Below, piece after piece: positions 27,663-35,837 of a stretch of 64,000 nucleotides of DNA. This DNA comes from Streptococcus mitis (GTDB taxonomy: Bacteria; Bacillota; Bacilli; Lactobacillales; Streptococcaceae). A program made the translations under genes and the position numbers. The DNA lies in contig NZ_SWFJ01000003.1 of the NCBI RefSeq assembly GCF_005144795.1, forward strand, positions 1 to 64,000. The letters run 5' to 3'. A model generated the notes under the pieces. The model searched no databases. It had not been told where the DNA came from and saw only the letters and a program-made list of their open reading frames with translations. Position 1 is the stretch's first letter. Every line of letters begins with the position of its first letter.

Positions 27663-28829
27663 TTAGATTTTATGTTGGAGTAATGTAGAAGACTGACAGA
27701 CATCTTCTGCAGGTATTTTAGAAATGCCAAGAAGCTTAGGAATCTCTTCTCCGTAAGTAAACTCAAAAAGTTCATAGGCTGATTTTCCATTCAAAGCAGC
27801 ACGTTTGACACTGTTGACATGAGAACAAACGAGATTGATGTCCTCTTGAGTTAAATTGTCAAAAGAAGTTCCTTTAGGTAGAATATCGCGAATTAGCGTG
27901 TGATTTTTCTCAATTCTCCCTTTCTGGTCAGAGCGATTAGGGTCACAAAAGAAGAGTTTACTCTCTCCTCGAACATCCATTTCGATGTCATCAACCCTGG
28001 CAAACTCTCCACCATTATCTGTTAGGATGACAGGAAAGAGTTGACAGAAATCTTTATCCGCTTGGTGAAGGGTGTTCTTGATATCATAGAGGTGTTTGGT
28101 AACCTCAAGGGCAGTTTTATTATCCAGAAGTCTAGCGAAGATAAAGTTACAGAAAGACAGGTTGAAGGTCAGTAGGACTTTACCTCCCATTCTGCCCATA
28201 ACCGTATCCATTTCCAGCCAAGAGTCTAGTTGATTAAGGGATAAATAGTTTTGGAAATCCTCATAGGAACGGCCTTTTTTAGCTTCTTTAGGGATGGAAG
28301 GTAGCTTACTTTTCCGTCTTTCTTTGAATTTAACAGCTCTGGCTAAGTCAATAGGAGCGATAGATAGGTATCCTTTTCGGATATGTCGATAGACAGTTGA
28401 GGAGCTAACATCGAGGTTATGAGTTTTGAGAATATGATAGATGTGTTGTCCCTTTTTAACACCATCAGAAATGACTTTGTCCATGTTCCAGAAGGTTTTG
28501 GAATTGAGAGGAGTTCCTTCACGAGCTTCTACAAGAGTTTGTTCGTACTGTTTTTGAGCTTGTTTAGCGAGGTAGAAGATTTTCTGATAGCCACAGTTTT
28601 GTCTTCTTTTAGGGCACCCGTTACAGACAAAGGGAGCCTTATCGAGTAAAGGGCAAGGGAGGTTATCACACGTAGACTCTCTAGCTTGTCTGTTTCGTTT
28701 CACTTCTTTGGAGACAGTGGTAGGGTCTTTTAGAATAAGTTGCCCGATAGCTTTGAAGGTTTCACCGCGCTCTAAGCCTAATTGGATATCGTTACGGTCT
28801 GAAAGGGTAAGGTGCTTATGTTTTGTCAT
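27663..28829 (-). CDS. IS30-family transposase
   Basis: This DDE transposase has 388 residues and is apparently intact. The N-terminal helix-turn-helix is HLTLSDRNDIQLGLERGETF with a second in SSSTVYRHIRKG. The integrase core has the first Asp in LEMDTVMG, the second in ILTDNGGEF, and the Glu in GRIEKNH. A cysteine cluster (CDNLPC, CNGC, C) near 55-80 may bind zinc. I start at 28829, where GAGG precedes the ATG; the ATG 12 nt further out has no ribosome site. Confidence 0.9.
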   Translation of the reverse strand: MTKHKHLTLSDRNDIQLGLERGETFKAIGQLILKDPTTVSKEVKRNRQARESTCDNLPCPLLDKAPFVCNGCPKRRQNCGYQKIFYLAKQAQKQYEQTLVEAREGTPLNSKTFWNMDKVISDGVKKGQHIYHILKTHNLDVSSSTVYRHIRKGYLSIAPIDLARAVKFKERRKSKLPSIPKEAKKGRSYEDFQNYLSLNQLDSWLEMDTVMGRMGGKVLLTFNLSFCNFIFARLLDNKTALEVTKHLYDIKNTLHQADKDFCQLFPVILTDNGGEFARVDDIEMDVRGESKLFFCDPNRSDQKGRIEKNHTLIRDILPKGTSFDNLTQEDINLVCSHVNSVKRAALNGKSAYELFEFTYGEEIPKLLGISKIPAEDVCQSSTLLQHKI

Positions 28830-28941
28830 AGTGGACCTCATTTCTAACTCAAACGTCTCACACTTAATTCCACCATAAAAATCCGTTTTAGACTAATTTC
28901 CACTTTGGTCAGGCAAGTGGAAGTTACTTTGAGAAGTTACT

Positions 28942-28953
28942 CATTCGAAAAAG
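28942..28953 (+). repeat. Right 12-bp direct repeat flanking the IS30 element
   Basis: CATTCGAAAAAG, identical to 27399-27410. It directly follows the right outer inverted repeat. Confidence 0.65.
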
Positions 28954-28976
28954 CTGGAAACATTTGCCTTGAGCTA

Positions 28977-29005
28977 TTGACAAAAGTAAAAGAATCAGAT
29001 AGAAT
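28977..29005 (+). promoter_or_regulatory. rpmH promoter
   Basis: TTGACA (28977-28982), a 17-nt spacer, TAGAAT (29000-29005). It is a strong consensus promoter that the IS insertion has left intact, 36 nt beyond the IS end. Confidence 0.85.
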
Positions 29006-29079
29006 AGTAAAGTATGTTTAGTAACTGATCACTTTATAGCCGGCTAAACGAATACAAAATCTATGAGGAGGTATTCATC

Positions 29080-29214
29080 GTGAAACGTACTTATCAACCA
29101 AGTAAACTTCGTCGTGCGCGCAAACACGGATTCCGTAACCGTATGTCAACTAAAAACGGTCGTCGCGTATTGGCAGCTCGTCGTCGTAAAGGACGCAAAG
29201 TTTTGGCTGCATAA
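29080..29214 (+). CDS. rpmH: 50S ribosomal protein L34
   Basis: This 44-residue, highly basic protein starts [19 protein letters not shown] and ends RKGRKVLAA, an unmistakable bL34. The start codon is GTG, preceded by GAGGAGG. It is a component of the large ribosomal subunit. In most bacteria rpmH lies beside rnpA and dnaA; here it is alone with its own promoter and terminator. Confidence 0.97.
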
Positions 29215-29231
29215 TCCAAACGAACCATATC

Positions 29232-29270
29232 AAAAATCAGTAGGAACTCGAGTCTACTGATTTTTATTTT
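29232..29270 (+). terminator. rpmH terminator
   Basis: AAAAATCAGTAG (29232-29243) pairs with CTACTGATTTTT (29254-29265), a perfect 12-bp stem followed by ATTTTTG. Confidence 0.9.
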
Positions 29271-29290
29271 TGTAAAAAAGTACAAAAAGC

Positions 29291-29319
29291 TTTATATTTT
29301 TGCTCAAATGGTGTATAAT
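29291..29319 (+). promoter_or_regulatory. Promoter of the oligopeptide-binding lipoprotein gene
   Basis: TTTATA (29291-29296), a 17-nt spacer, TATAAT (29314-29319), 31 nt before the ATG. The ribosome site is TGGAGA. Confidence 0.65.
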
Positions 29320-29350
29320 ATTTCACATACTGTAAAAATGGAGAATAATC

Positions 29351-31315
29351 ATGAAGAAATCAAAAGTTATGCTTTTTGGAGCTATGGCTTTGACAGCAGG
29401 TCTAGCTCTAGCAGCATGTGGGTCTTCCCAATCAAGTAATGCAGACAAGACTTACTCTTATATCTTTGTCAATAACCCAGATACCTTGGATTATATTACT
29501 TCTACCCGAGACTCTACATCTAGTATCACAACCAACTTGATTGATGGGTTGTTGGAAAACGACCAGTATGGCAATCTCATCCCATCTATGGCTGAGTCGT
29601 GGACTGTGTCAAAAGATGGTTTAACCTACACTTATAAGATCCGTCAGGGGGCAAAATGGTACACTTCTGAAGGAGAAGAGTATGCGGATGTAACCGCTCA
29701 TGACTTTGTGACTGGTCTTAAGTATGCGGCTGATAAAAAGGCTGAAAACTTGTACTTGGTACAAGACTCTATCAAAGGGCTAGCAGACTATGTTGAAGGG
29801 AAATCATCCGATTTTGGAACTGTTGGTGTTAAGGCGGTGGATGATTACACATTACAATACACCCTCAACCAACCTGAAACTTATTGGAACTCTAAAACAA
29901 CAGCAAGTATCCTTAGTCCGGTAAACGAAGCTTTCTTGAAGTCTAAGGGGGATGACTTTGGAAGTGTGACGCCATCAAGTATCTTGTCAAATGGTCCTTA
30001 CTTGTTTAAGTCCTTCACATCAAAATCTTTGATTGAATTTGATAAAAATCCTAACTATTGGGATAAGGACAAGGTCAAAATCGAGAAAGTGAAACTTTCT
30101 TTCTTTGACGGTTCTGACCAAGATAGCATTACAAGAGGATTTTTGGAAGGTAACTACACAGATGGTCGTATCTTCCCAACAAGTTCAGTCTTTGCTGAAC
30201 TCAAGAAGGGGAATGAGGACAAGATTACCTATACACCACAAAACTCAGTTACTTTCTATTATCTTTTCAACGTGAATCGTCAAAGCTACAAGCAGACTAT
30301 GAAACAGTCTGATAAGGAAAAGACGGATTCACGCGCAGCTATGCAAAATAAAGATTTCCGTCAGGCTATCAACTTTGCCTTTGACCGTCATGCCTATGCA
30401 GCGCAGACAAATGGTGAAGATGGAGCAGACCGTATCTTGCGTAACACGATTACACCAAGTAACTTTGTCCAAGTTGGCGATAAGAACTTCGGTGATATTG
30501 TCAATGAAAAAATTGTCAACTACGGTAAAGATTGGGCAAATATCAACCTAAACGATGGTAAGCAAGCCTTCTTGAACCCTGACAAGGCCAAAGAGAAATT
30601 TGCTAAGGCTAAAGAAAGTCTGCAAGCTCAGGGAGTAACCTTCCCAATTCATTTGGATATGCCAGTTGACCAGACTGCTAAGTTAGATGTGCAACAGGCT
30701 GGTTCTTTCAAGCAAACAGTAGAAGCCACTCTTGGTAAGGAGAATGTAGTTATCGATGTTATCCAACTTTCTCCAGATGAAAAAGATCAGGCAACCTACT
30801 TTGCAGATACAGCAGAACAAAAAGACTACGATATTGACGTCTCAGGATGGGGTGGAGACTACTCAGATCCTAAGACTTACCTAGCTATCCTTGATCCAGA
30901 GACAGGTTCTCAGTTGAAAAACATGGGCTTGTCTGAAGGAAAAGACAAGGAAGTTAAGGATAAGATTGGTCTTGCTGACTACAAGAAACTCTTGGATCAG
31001 GCAGACGCTGAAATCACAGATACTCAGGCTCGCTATGAAAAATATGCTGAAGCCCAAGCTTGGTTGACAGATAGTGCCCTCTTCCTACCAGTTCAAAGTG
31101 GCGGAGCCAACCCAATCTTCCGTAAGACTGTACCGTTTACAGGTCCATTCTCATTCGTTGGTCATAAGGGAAATGCAGACAACTACAAATATGTTGAATT
31201 GCAAAAAGAGCCAGTAACAGCTAAACAGTACCAAGAACTCTATGAAAAATGGCTGAAAGAAAAAGCTGAGTCAAATAAAAAAGCTCAGGAAGCTTTAGCT
31301 AACCACATTCAATAG
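29351..31315 (+). CDS. Oligopeptide-binding lipoprotein, AmiA/AliA/AliB family
   Basis: This extracellular solute-binding protein catches oligopeptides for an Ami-type importer. It has 654 residues. The signal peptide ends with the lipobox LAAC (cleavage before Cys-23), giving a lipid-anchored protein. Family segments include YIFVNNPDTLDYI, NLIDGLLENDQYGNLIPSMA, the NKDFRQAINFAFDR motif and the YEKYAEAQAWLTDSALFLP end. No permease or ATPase genes are adjacent, so it probably feeds the AmiCDEF transporter encoded at 56398-60833. It resembles but does not equal the AliA and AliB sequences I remember, so I give no symbol. Confidence 0.9.
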   Translation: MKKSKVMLFGAMALTAGLALAACGSSQSSNADKTYSYIFVNNPDTLDYITSTRDSTSSITTNLIDGLLENDQYGNLIPSMAESWTVSKDGLTYTYKIRQGAKWYTSEGEEYADVTAHDFVTGLKYAADKKAENLYLVQDSIKGLADYVEGKSSDFGTVGVKAVDDYTLQYTLNQPETYWNSKTTASILSPVNEAFLKSKGDDFGSVTPSSILSNGPYLFKSFTSKSLIEFDKNPNYWDKDKVKIEKVKLSFFDGSDQDSITRGFLEGNYTDGRIFPTSSVFAELKKGNEDKITYTPQNSVTFYYLFNVNRQSYKQTMKQSDKEKTDSRAAMQNKDFRQAINFAFDRHAYAAQTNGEDGADRILRNTITPSNFVQVGDKNFGDIVNEKIVNYGKDWANINLNDGKQAFLNPDKAKEKFAKAKESLQAQGVTFPIHLDMPVDQTAKLDVQQAGSFKQTVEATLGKENVVIDVIQLSPDEKDQATYFADTAEQKDYDIDVSGWGGDYSDPKTYLAILDPETGSQLKNMGLSEGKDKEVKDKIGLADYKKLLDQADAEITDTQARYEKYAEAQAWLTDSALFLPVQSGGANPIFRKTVPFTGPFSFVGHKGNADNYKYVELQKEPVTAKQYQELYEKWLKEKAESNKKAQEALANHIQ

Positions 31316-31340
31316 TATTCCTAGTCATGCTTTTCAGTAA

Positions 31341-31490
31341 ATACTCTTCGAAAATCTCTTCAAACCACGTCAGCTTCACCTTGCCGTAGGTATGTTACTG
31401 ACTTCGTCAGTTTCATCTACAACCTCAAAGCAGTGCTTTGAGCAGCCTGCGGCTAGCTTCCTAGTTTGCTCTTTGATTTTCATTGAGTAT
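31341..31490 (+). repeat. BOX element, A-B-C type
   Basis: It runs from ATACTCTTCGAAAATCTC to TTGATTTTCATTGAGTAT, with boxB (GACTTCGTCAGT) and the CAAAGCAGTGCTTTGAG palindrome. It lies between the lipoprotein gene and the KimA-like gene. Confidence 0.92.
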
Positions 31491-31511
31491 AAGCCTAGTG
31501 ACTGGATTCAT

Positions 31512-31558
31512 AAAAAGGCCTTACCAGATACTTCTTGGTTCTGGTAGGGCCTTTTCTT
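31512..31558. terminator. Bidirectional terminator of the lipoprotein and KimA-like genes
   Basis: AAAAAGGCC and GGCCTTTTC ends enclose an inner pairing of CCAGA with TCTGG. A- and T-runs lie on both flanks, between convergent genes. Confidence 0.75.
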
Positions 31559-33402
31559 TATTCTTTTAAGTGATAAGAGTAGCTAGCAACAACGACGTCT
31601 TGGTGCCAACGAAGGGCGTATTTGAGTTTGAGACTCATCTGATTGTGCAGGATATTCTGCCAAGGTTTATTAGGGATAAACTGGGGGACGAGGACAGTGA
31701 CTGTATAGTTCTTTTTCTGTGCTTCCTCGGAAATCCGTTTGACATACTTGACAGTAGGGGTGATGATGTCACGATAGCTGGTCTTGATGTTTTTCAGAGT
31801 AATGGTTGGGAAATAATCGGCAAATTCTTGGAGAATTTCTTGGTCTTTTTCTGCTGTTTCCTTGGTAGAAATATGCATGGCTAGGACTTCGTCACCGATA
31901 CTTTGAGCGTAGTTAATGGCTCCGACGCTGACTCGGGTGACATTTCCTACTAGGACCAGAACCAGATTGCCGTCGTAAGTACGTTTTTCGATTCCTTCAT
32001 AGAGTCGCAGTTGTTGGGCTACTTTTTGGTAATGACTGTGAATTGCCAAGAAGAGTAGGGTGAGAACGAGAATAATCGGGAAGAAGGGCCAGATATCACT
32101 GAGACGGAAAAAGAGCAAGATTAGTACAATCGCGTAGCAAATGATTGCCCCAAGGATATTAGCAAGAGCAGGTTTTAAGAAGTTGGCCCCTTTTTCCTTT
32201 TTCCAATGACGAATCATCCCAGTCTGAGATAGGGCGAAGGGAACGAAGACCCCGATAGTATAAAGAGGAATCAAGCGTTCTGTATTGCCATTAAAAATGA
32301 GAAGAAGAATCATAGCCCCAAAAGCCAGAGTTAAAATTCCATTGGAGTAGCCTAGGCGGTCTCCTTTTTCCATAAAGAGATGGGGCATGTATTTGTTTTT
32401 AGCCATATTGTAAGCCAGCATAGGGAAGGCCGAAAAGCCAGTATTTGCAGCTACGGCCAAAATCAAGGCTGTGGAGAATTGGAAGATATAATACCCAAGG
32501 TGACCTAAGAAGGAAGTACCAAGGATACCCTGAGCCATCTGTGAAAGAATAGTTTCTCCGTGTTGAGGCATAATCCCCATCCAGTAGTTTAGGAAGGTGA
32601 TACCAGCAAAAAGAAAACCTAAAATCAGTGACATAATGGTCAAGGTTTGAGCGGCATTCTTTTCTTTTGGAGCCTTGAAAAAGGGAACCGCATTTGAAAT
32701 AGCTTCAACCCCTGTCAGAGAGGCAGATCCGCTGGTAAAAGCTCTTAGAACGAGAACGATAGACAGGCTCGGAACAGCATGCCCAATAGGTGAAGTTGCC
32801 TGATAGCTGAGAGAACCTGTCACTAGTTGAAAGATTCCATAGAGCAAGAGAAAGACAGTGCTGATGATAAAGAGATAGACAGGAATCATCAGTGAACTGG
32901 CAGATTCTTTTAAGCCCCGTAAGTTCAAGAGCATGAGCAAGCAAACCAGAAAAATGGAGATGTGGAGGTTGTAAGGGTGAAGAGCAGGGAGAGCTGCTGT
33001 GATAGCGTCAGCTCCAGATGCAACAGATACCGCTACGGTCAGCATATAGTCAATCAGAAGACTACCTCCAGCGATCAAGCCAAGTTGGGGAGATAGATTT
33101 TCTCGAGTAACCATATATGCCCCTCCCCCTTGAGGGTAGGCATGGATGATTTGACGGTAGGAAACGGTCAGGCTAGCTAGGAGAAGGAGGACAAAGAGGC
33201 CGATAGGAAGGCTCCACCATATAGCTAGAGGAGAGAGACTAGCCAAGACGAGGACTACTTGCTCAGGTCCATAGGCGATGGAGGACAGAGCGTCGCTTGA
33301 CAACATGGCCAGTGCCTGCATTTTTCCCAGTAGTCCCCCTTCTCCTTCGGTTAAGGATTTAAGAGGACGACCGATAAAGGTCTGTTTTAATTTTGTAAAC
33401 AT
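31558..33402 (-). CDS. KimA-like potassium importer (APC superfamily)
   Basis: This 614-residue protein has about 12 membrane helices and a soluble C-terminal domain of about 170 residues. The opening GRPLKSLTEGEG and the run LAMLSSDALSSIAYGPEQ closely match B. subtilis KimA, a high-affinity K+/H+ symporter controlled by cyclic-di-AMP. Other shared segments are YPQGGGAYMVTRENL, GSASLTGVEAISNAVP and the C-terminal FIPNKPWQNILHNQ. I start at 33402, after AAAGGAAAC; the frame extends to 33429 but into the promoter side. An amino-acid permease role is the alternative. Confidence 0.82.
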   Translation of the reverse strand: MFTKLKQTFIGRPLKSLTEGEGGLLGKMQALAMLSSDALSSIAYGPEQVVLVLASLSPLAIWWSLPIGLFVLLLLASLTVSYRQIIHAYPQGGGAYMVTRENLSPQLGLIAGGSLLIDYMLTVAVSVASGADAITAALPALHPYNLHISIFLVCLLMLLNLRGLKESASSLMIPVYLFIISTVFLLLYGIFQLVTGSLSYQATSPIGHAVPSLSIVLVLRAFTSGSASLTGVEAISNAVPFFKAPKEKNAAQTLTIMSLILGFLFAGITFLNYWMGIMPQHGETILSQMAQGILGTSFLGHLGYYIFQFSTALILAVAANTGFSAFPMLAYNMAKNKYMPHLFMEKGDRLGYSNGILTLAFGAMILLLIFNGNTERLIPLYTIGVFVPFALSQTGMIRHWKKEKGANFLKPALANILGAIICYAIVLILLFFRLSDIWPFFPIILVLTLLFLAIHSHYQKVAQQLRLYEGIEKRTYDGNLVLVLVGNVTRVSVGAINYAQSIGDEVLAMHISTKETAEKDQEILQEFADYFPTITLKNIKTSYRDIITPTVKYVKRISEEAQKKNYTVTVLVPQFIPNKPWQNILHNQMSLKLKYALRWHQDVVVASYSYHLKE

Positions 33403-33437
33403 AGTTGTTTCCTTTGTTGAAAAATTCAATAAGTGTT

Positions 33438-33466
33438 ATTATACTGCTTTGGAAAAAGAGCGTCAA
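33438..33466 (-). promoter_or_regulatory. Promoter of the KimA-like gene
   Basis: On the minus strand, TTGACG (33461-33466), 17 nt, TATAAT (33438-33443). The leader is only about 30 nt, too short for a cyclic-di-AMP riboswitch. Confidence 0.85.
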
Positions 33467-33523
33467 GAGATGATAATGGGTTTTAGAATATTTTTTTCAG
33501 ATGAGGAGAGAGGTCAGTTTTTT

Positions 33524-33532
33524 TGCTATAAT
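33524..33532 (+). promoter_or_regulatory. tatD extended -10
   Basis: TG (33524-33525), C, TATAAT (33527-33532), 27 nt before the tatD ATG. Confidence 0.65.
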
Positions 33533-33559
33533 AGTAGATAGAAAACGAGGTTAGAAGAG

Positions 33560-34333
33560 ATGATTTTTGATACACATACACACTTGAATGTAGAAGAATT
33601 TGCAGGTCGTGAGGCAGAAGAAATTGCCTTGGCTGCTGAGATGGGTGTGACACAGATGAATATTGTGGGTTTTGATAAACCGACGATTGAGCGTGCCTTG
33701 GAGTTGGTAGACGAGTATGAGCAACTTTACGCGACTATTGGTTGGCATCCTACAGAAGCTGGAACTTACACAGAGGAGATTGAAGCCTACTTGCTTGACA
33801 AGCTCAAGCATCCAAAGGTAGTTGCCTTGGGTGAGATTGGTTTGGACTACCATTGGATGACAGCGCCAAAAGAGGTGCAGGAGCAGGTTTTTCGCCGTCA
33901 GATTCAGTTATCTAAGGACTTGGATTTGCCTTTTGTAGTTCATACCCGTGATGCGCTGGAAGATACCTATGAGATCATTAAGAGCGAGGGAGTTGGTCCT
34001 CGAGGTGGTATCATGCATTCATTTTCAGGGACGCTTGAATGGGCAGAGAAGTTTGCCGAGCTTGGCATGACTATTTCTTTCTCAGGAGTGGTGACTTTTA
34101 AGAAGGCAACTGACATCCAAGAAGCAGCTAAAGAGTTACCTTTGGACAAGATTTTGGTAGAGACAGATGCGCCCTACCTAGCTCCTGTTCCTAAACGGGG
34201 TCGCGAAAACAAAACAGCCTACACTCGCTATGTAGTGGACTTTATCTCTGACTTGCGTGGCATGACGGCAGAAGAGCTAGCGGCGGTAACAACTGCAAAT
34301 GCAGAACGAATTTTTGGATTGGACAGCAAGTAA
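33560..34333 (+). CDS. tatD: TatD-family metal-dependent hydrolase/DNase
   Basis: This 257-residue TIM-barrel metallohydrolase is implicated in DNA or RNA end processing. Metal ligands are in the HTHLNVEEF opening, the ALGEIGLDYHW Glu, the VVHTRDALEDT His, the GGIMHSFSG His and the LVETDAPYLAP Asp. The stop overlaps the next start by one base (TAATG), coupling it to rnmV. The pairing tatD-rnmV-ksgA is common in Firmicutes and suggests a role linked to RNA maturation. Confidence 0.95.
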   Translation: MIFDTHTHLNVEEFAGREAEEIALAAEMGVTQMNIVGFDKPTIERALELVDEYEQLYATIGWHPTEAGTYTEEIEAYLLDKLKHPKVVALGEIGLDYHWMTAPKEVQEQVFRRQIQLSKDLDLPFVVHTRDALEDTYEIIKSEGVGPRGGIMHSFSGTLEWAEKFAELGMTISFSGVVTFKKATDIQEAAKELPLDKILVETDAPYLAPVPKRGRENKTAYTRYVVDFISDLRGMTAEELAAVTTANAERIFGLDSK

Positions 34334-34899
34334 TGAGAGAGAAAATTTCCCAAGTCATCGTGGTTGAAGGGCGTGATGATACGGCCAATCTCAAACGCTA
34401 TTTCAATGTAGAGACCTATGAGACTCGAGGTTCTGCCATCAATGACCAGGATATAGAGCGGATTCAGCGTCTGCACCAACGTCATGGGGTCATTGTCTTT
34501 ACAGACCCAGATTTTAATGGGGAGCGGATTCGGCGCATGATTATGACGGCCATTCCAACGGTTCAGCATGCCTTCCTCAAACGAGATGAAGCTCTTCCTA
34601 AGTCCAAAACCAAGGGGTGTTCTCTGGGAATTGAGCATGCCAGTTATGAAGACCTGAAAACGGCTCTAGCTCAGGTAACAGAACAATTTGAACATGAGAG
34701 TCAGTTTGATATCAGTCGTAGCGACTTGATTCGCCTTGGTTTTCTAGCAGGGGCAGATAGCCGTAAGCGACGAGAATATCTAGGAGAGGCTCTCCGAATT
34801 GGCTATTCTAACGGCAAGCAACTCCTCAAGCGCTTAGAGTTGTTTGGGGTCACCTTGGCAGAAGTGGAAGAAGCTATGAAATCTTATGAGGATAGCTAA
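34333..34899 (+). CDS. rnmV: Ribonuclease M5
   Basis: This Toprim-domain nuclease matures 5S rRNA. It has 188 residues. The Toprim glutamate is in VIVVEGRDDT and the Asp pair in VIVFTDPDFNGERIR. A C-terminal region (SDLIRLGFLAGADSRKRR) is typical of RNase M5. It is translationally coupled to tatD. Confidence 0.95.
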   Translation: MREKISQVIVVEGRDDTANLKRYFNVETYETRGSAINDQDIERIQRLHQRHGVIVFTDPDFNGERIRRMIMTAIPTVQHAFLKRDEALPKSKTKGCSLGIEHASYEDLKTALAQVTEQFEHESQFDISRSDLIRLGFLAGADSRKRREYLGEALRIGYSNGKQLLKRLELFGVTLAEVEEAMKSYEDS

Positions 34900-34963
34900 G
34901 CAGACACAAAATGTAAGGGGAATGTGTTACAATAGTAGTAACAGATAATAGAAAAGAGAATAA

Positions 34964-35836
34964 ATGAGAATTGCAGATTATAGCGTGACCAAGGCAGTGC
35001 TGGAGCGTCACGGATTTACCTTTAAAAAGTCCTTTGGGCAAAATTTCTTGACAGATACCAATATCCTTCAAAAAATCGTGGATACAGCTGAAATTGATGA
35101 CCAGGTTAATGTTATCGAAATTGGGCCAGGTATTGGTGCCTTGACGGAGTTTTTGGCTGAGCGTGCAGCTCAAGTTATGGCCTTTGAAATCGACCACCGT
35201 TTGGTACCGATTTTGGCAGATACCTTGCGTGATTTTGACAATGTGACCGTGGTTAACGAGGACATTCTCAAGGTTGATTTGGCGCAACATATCCAGAATT
35301 TTAAAAATCCTGACCTGCCCATCAAGGTAGTGGCTAATTTGCCTTACTACATCACGACGCCCATTCTCATGCACTTGATTGAAAGTGGGATTCCTTTTAG
35401 TGAGTTTGTGGTCATGATGCAAAAGGAAGTGGCGGACCGCATTTCCGCTCAACCGAATACCAAGGCTTATGGTAGCTTGTCGATTGCGGTTCAGTACTAC
35501 ATGACTGCCAAGGTTGCCTTCATCGTACCTCGTACGGTATTTGTGCCAGCGCCAAACGTGGACTCTGCTATTTTGAAAATGGTACGTCGTCCAGAACCAG
35601 CTGTAGCAGTGGAAGACGAGAACTTTTTCTTTAAGGTTTCTAAGGCTAGTTTCACCCATCGCCGCAAGACCTTGTGGAATAACTTGACAGGTTACTTTGG
35701 CAAGACTGAGGAAGTCAAGGACAAGCTGACCAAGGCCTTGGACCAAGCGGGCTTGTCACCAAGTGTACGTGGGGAAGCTCTCAGCTTGGCAGAATTTGCC
35801 AGCCTAGCAGATGCGCTTAAAGGGCAAGGACTCTAA
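34964..35836 (+). CDS. ksgA: 16S rRNA dimethyladenosine transferase KsgA
   Basis: It dimethylates two adjacent adenosines (A1518 and A1519 in E. coli) at the 3' end of 16S rRNA. It has 290 residues. The SAM-binding motif is [17 protein letters not shown], and the N6-adenine catalytic motif is [10 protein letters not shown] (Asn-Leu-Pro-Tyr). FGQNFLTD at the start is diagnostic. Its own extended -10 (TGTTACAAT, near 34926) lies upstream. rsgA follows after 1 nt, forming a 30S-assembly pair. Confidence 0.96.
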   Translation: MRIADYSVTKAVLERHGFTFKKSFGQNFLTDTNILQKIVDTAEIDDQVNVIEIGPGIGALTEFLAERAAQVMAFEIDHRLVPILADTLRDFDNVTVVNEDILKVDLAQHIQNFKNPDLPIKVVANLPYYITTPILMHLIESGIPFSEFVVMMQKEVADRISAQPNTKAYGSLSIAVQYYMTAKVAFIVPRTVFVPAPNVDSAILKMVRRPEPAVAVEDENFFFKVSKASFTHRRKTLWNNLTGYFGKTEEVKDKLTKALDQAGLSPSVRGEALSLAEFASLADALKGQGL

Positions 35837-35837
35837 G

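Larger units (their letters stand above)
27411..28941 (-). mobile_element. IS30-family insertion sequence
   Basis: This element of about 1.53 kb sits between alaT and rpmH. The outer ends are inverted relatives of each other (AAATTCGCAAACTAAGTTCCAC on the left, with the related complement on the right), each placing a TTCCAC/GTGGAA unit exactly 19 nt from the direct repeat. An inner pair (27614-27642 and 28849-28877) is inverted with 27 of 29 bases identical. The left flank is about 140 bp longer than the right, so the boundaries or a nested insertion need checking. The transposase is intact. Confidence 0.7.

Noticed and set aside
27663-28829. Broken IS30 transposase
   Set aside because: The frame is continuous and all DDE motifs are present, so it looks intact.
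33403-33437. Cyclic-di-AMP (ydaO-type) riboswitch before the KimA-like gene
   Set aside because: The predicted leader is about 30 nt and has no matching structure.
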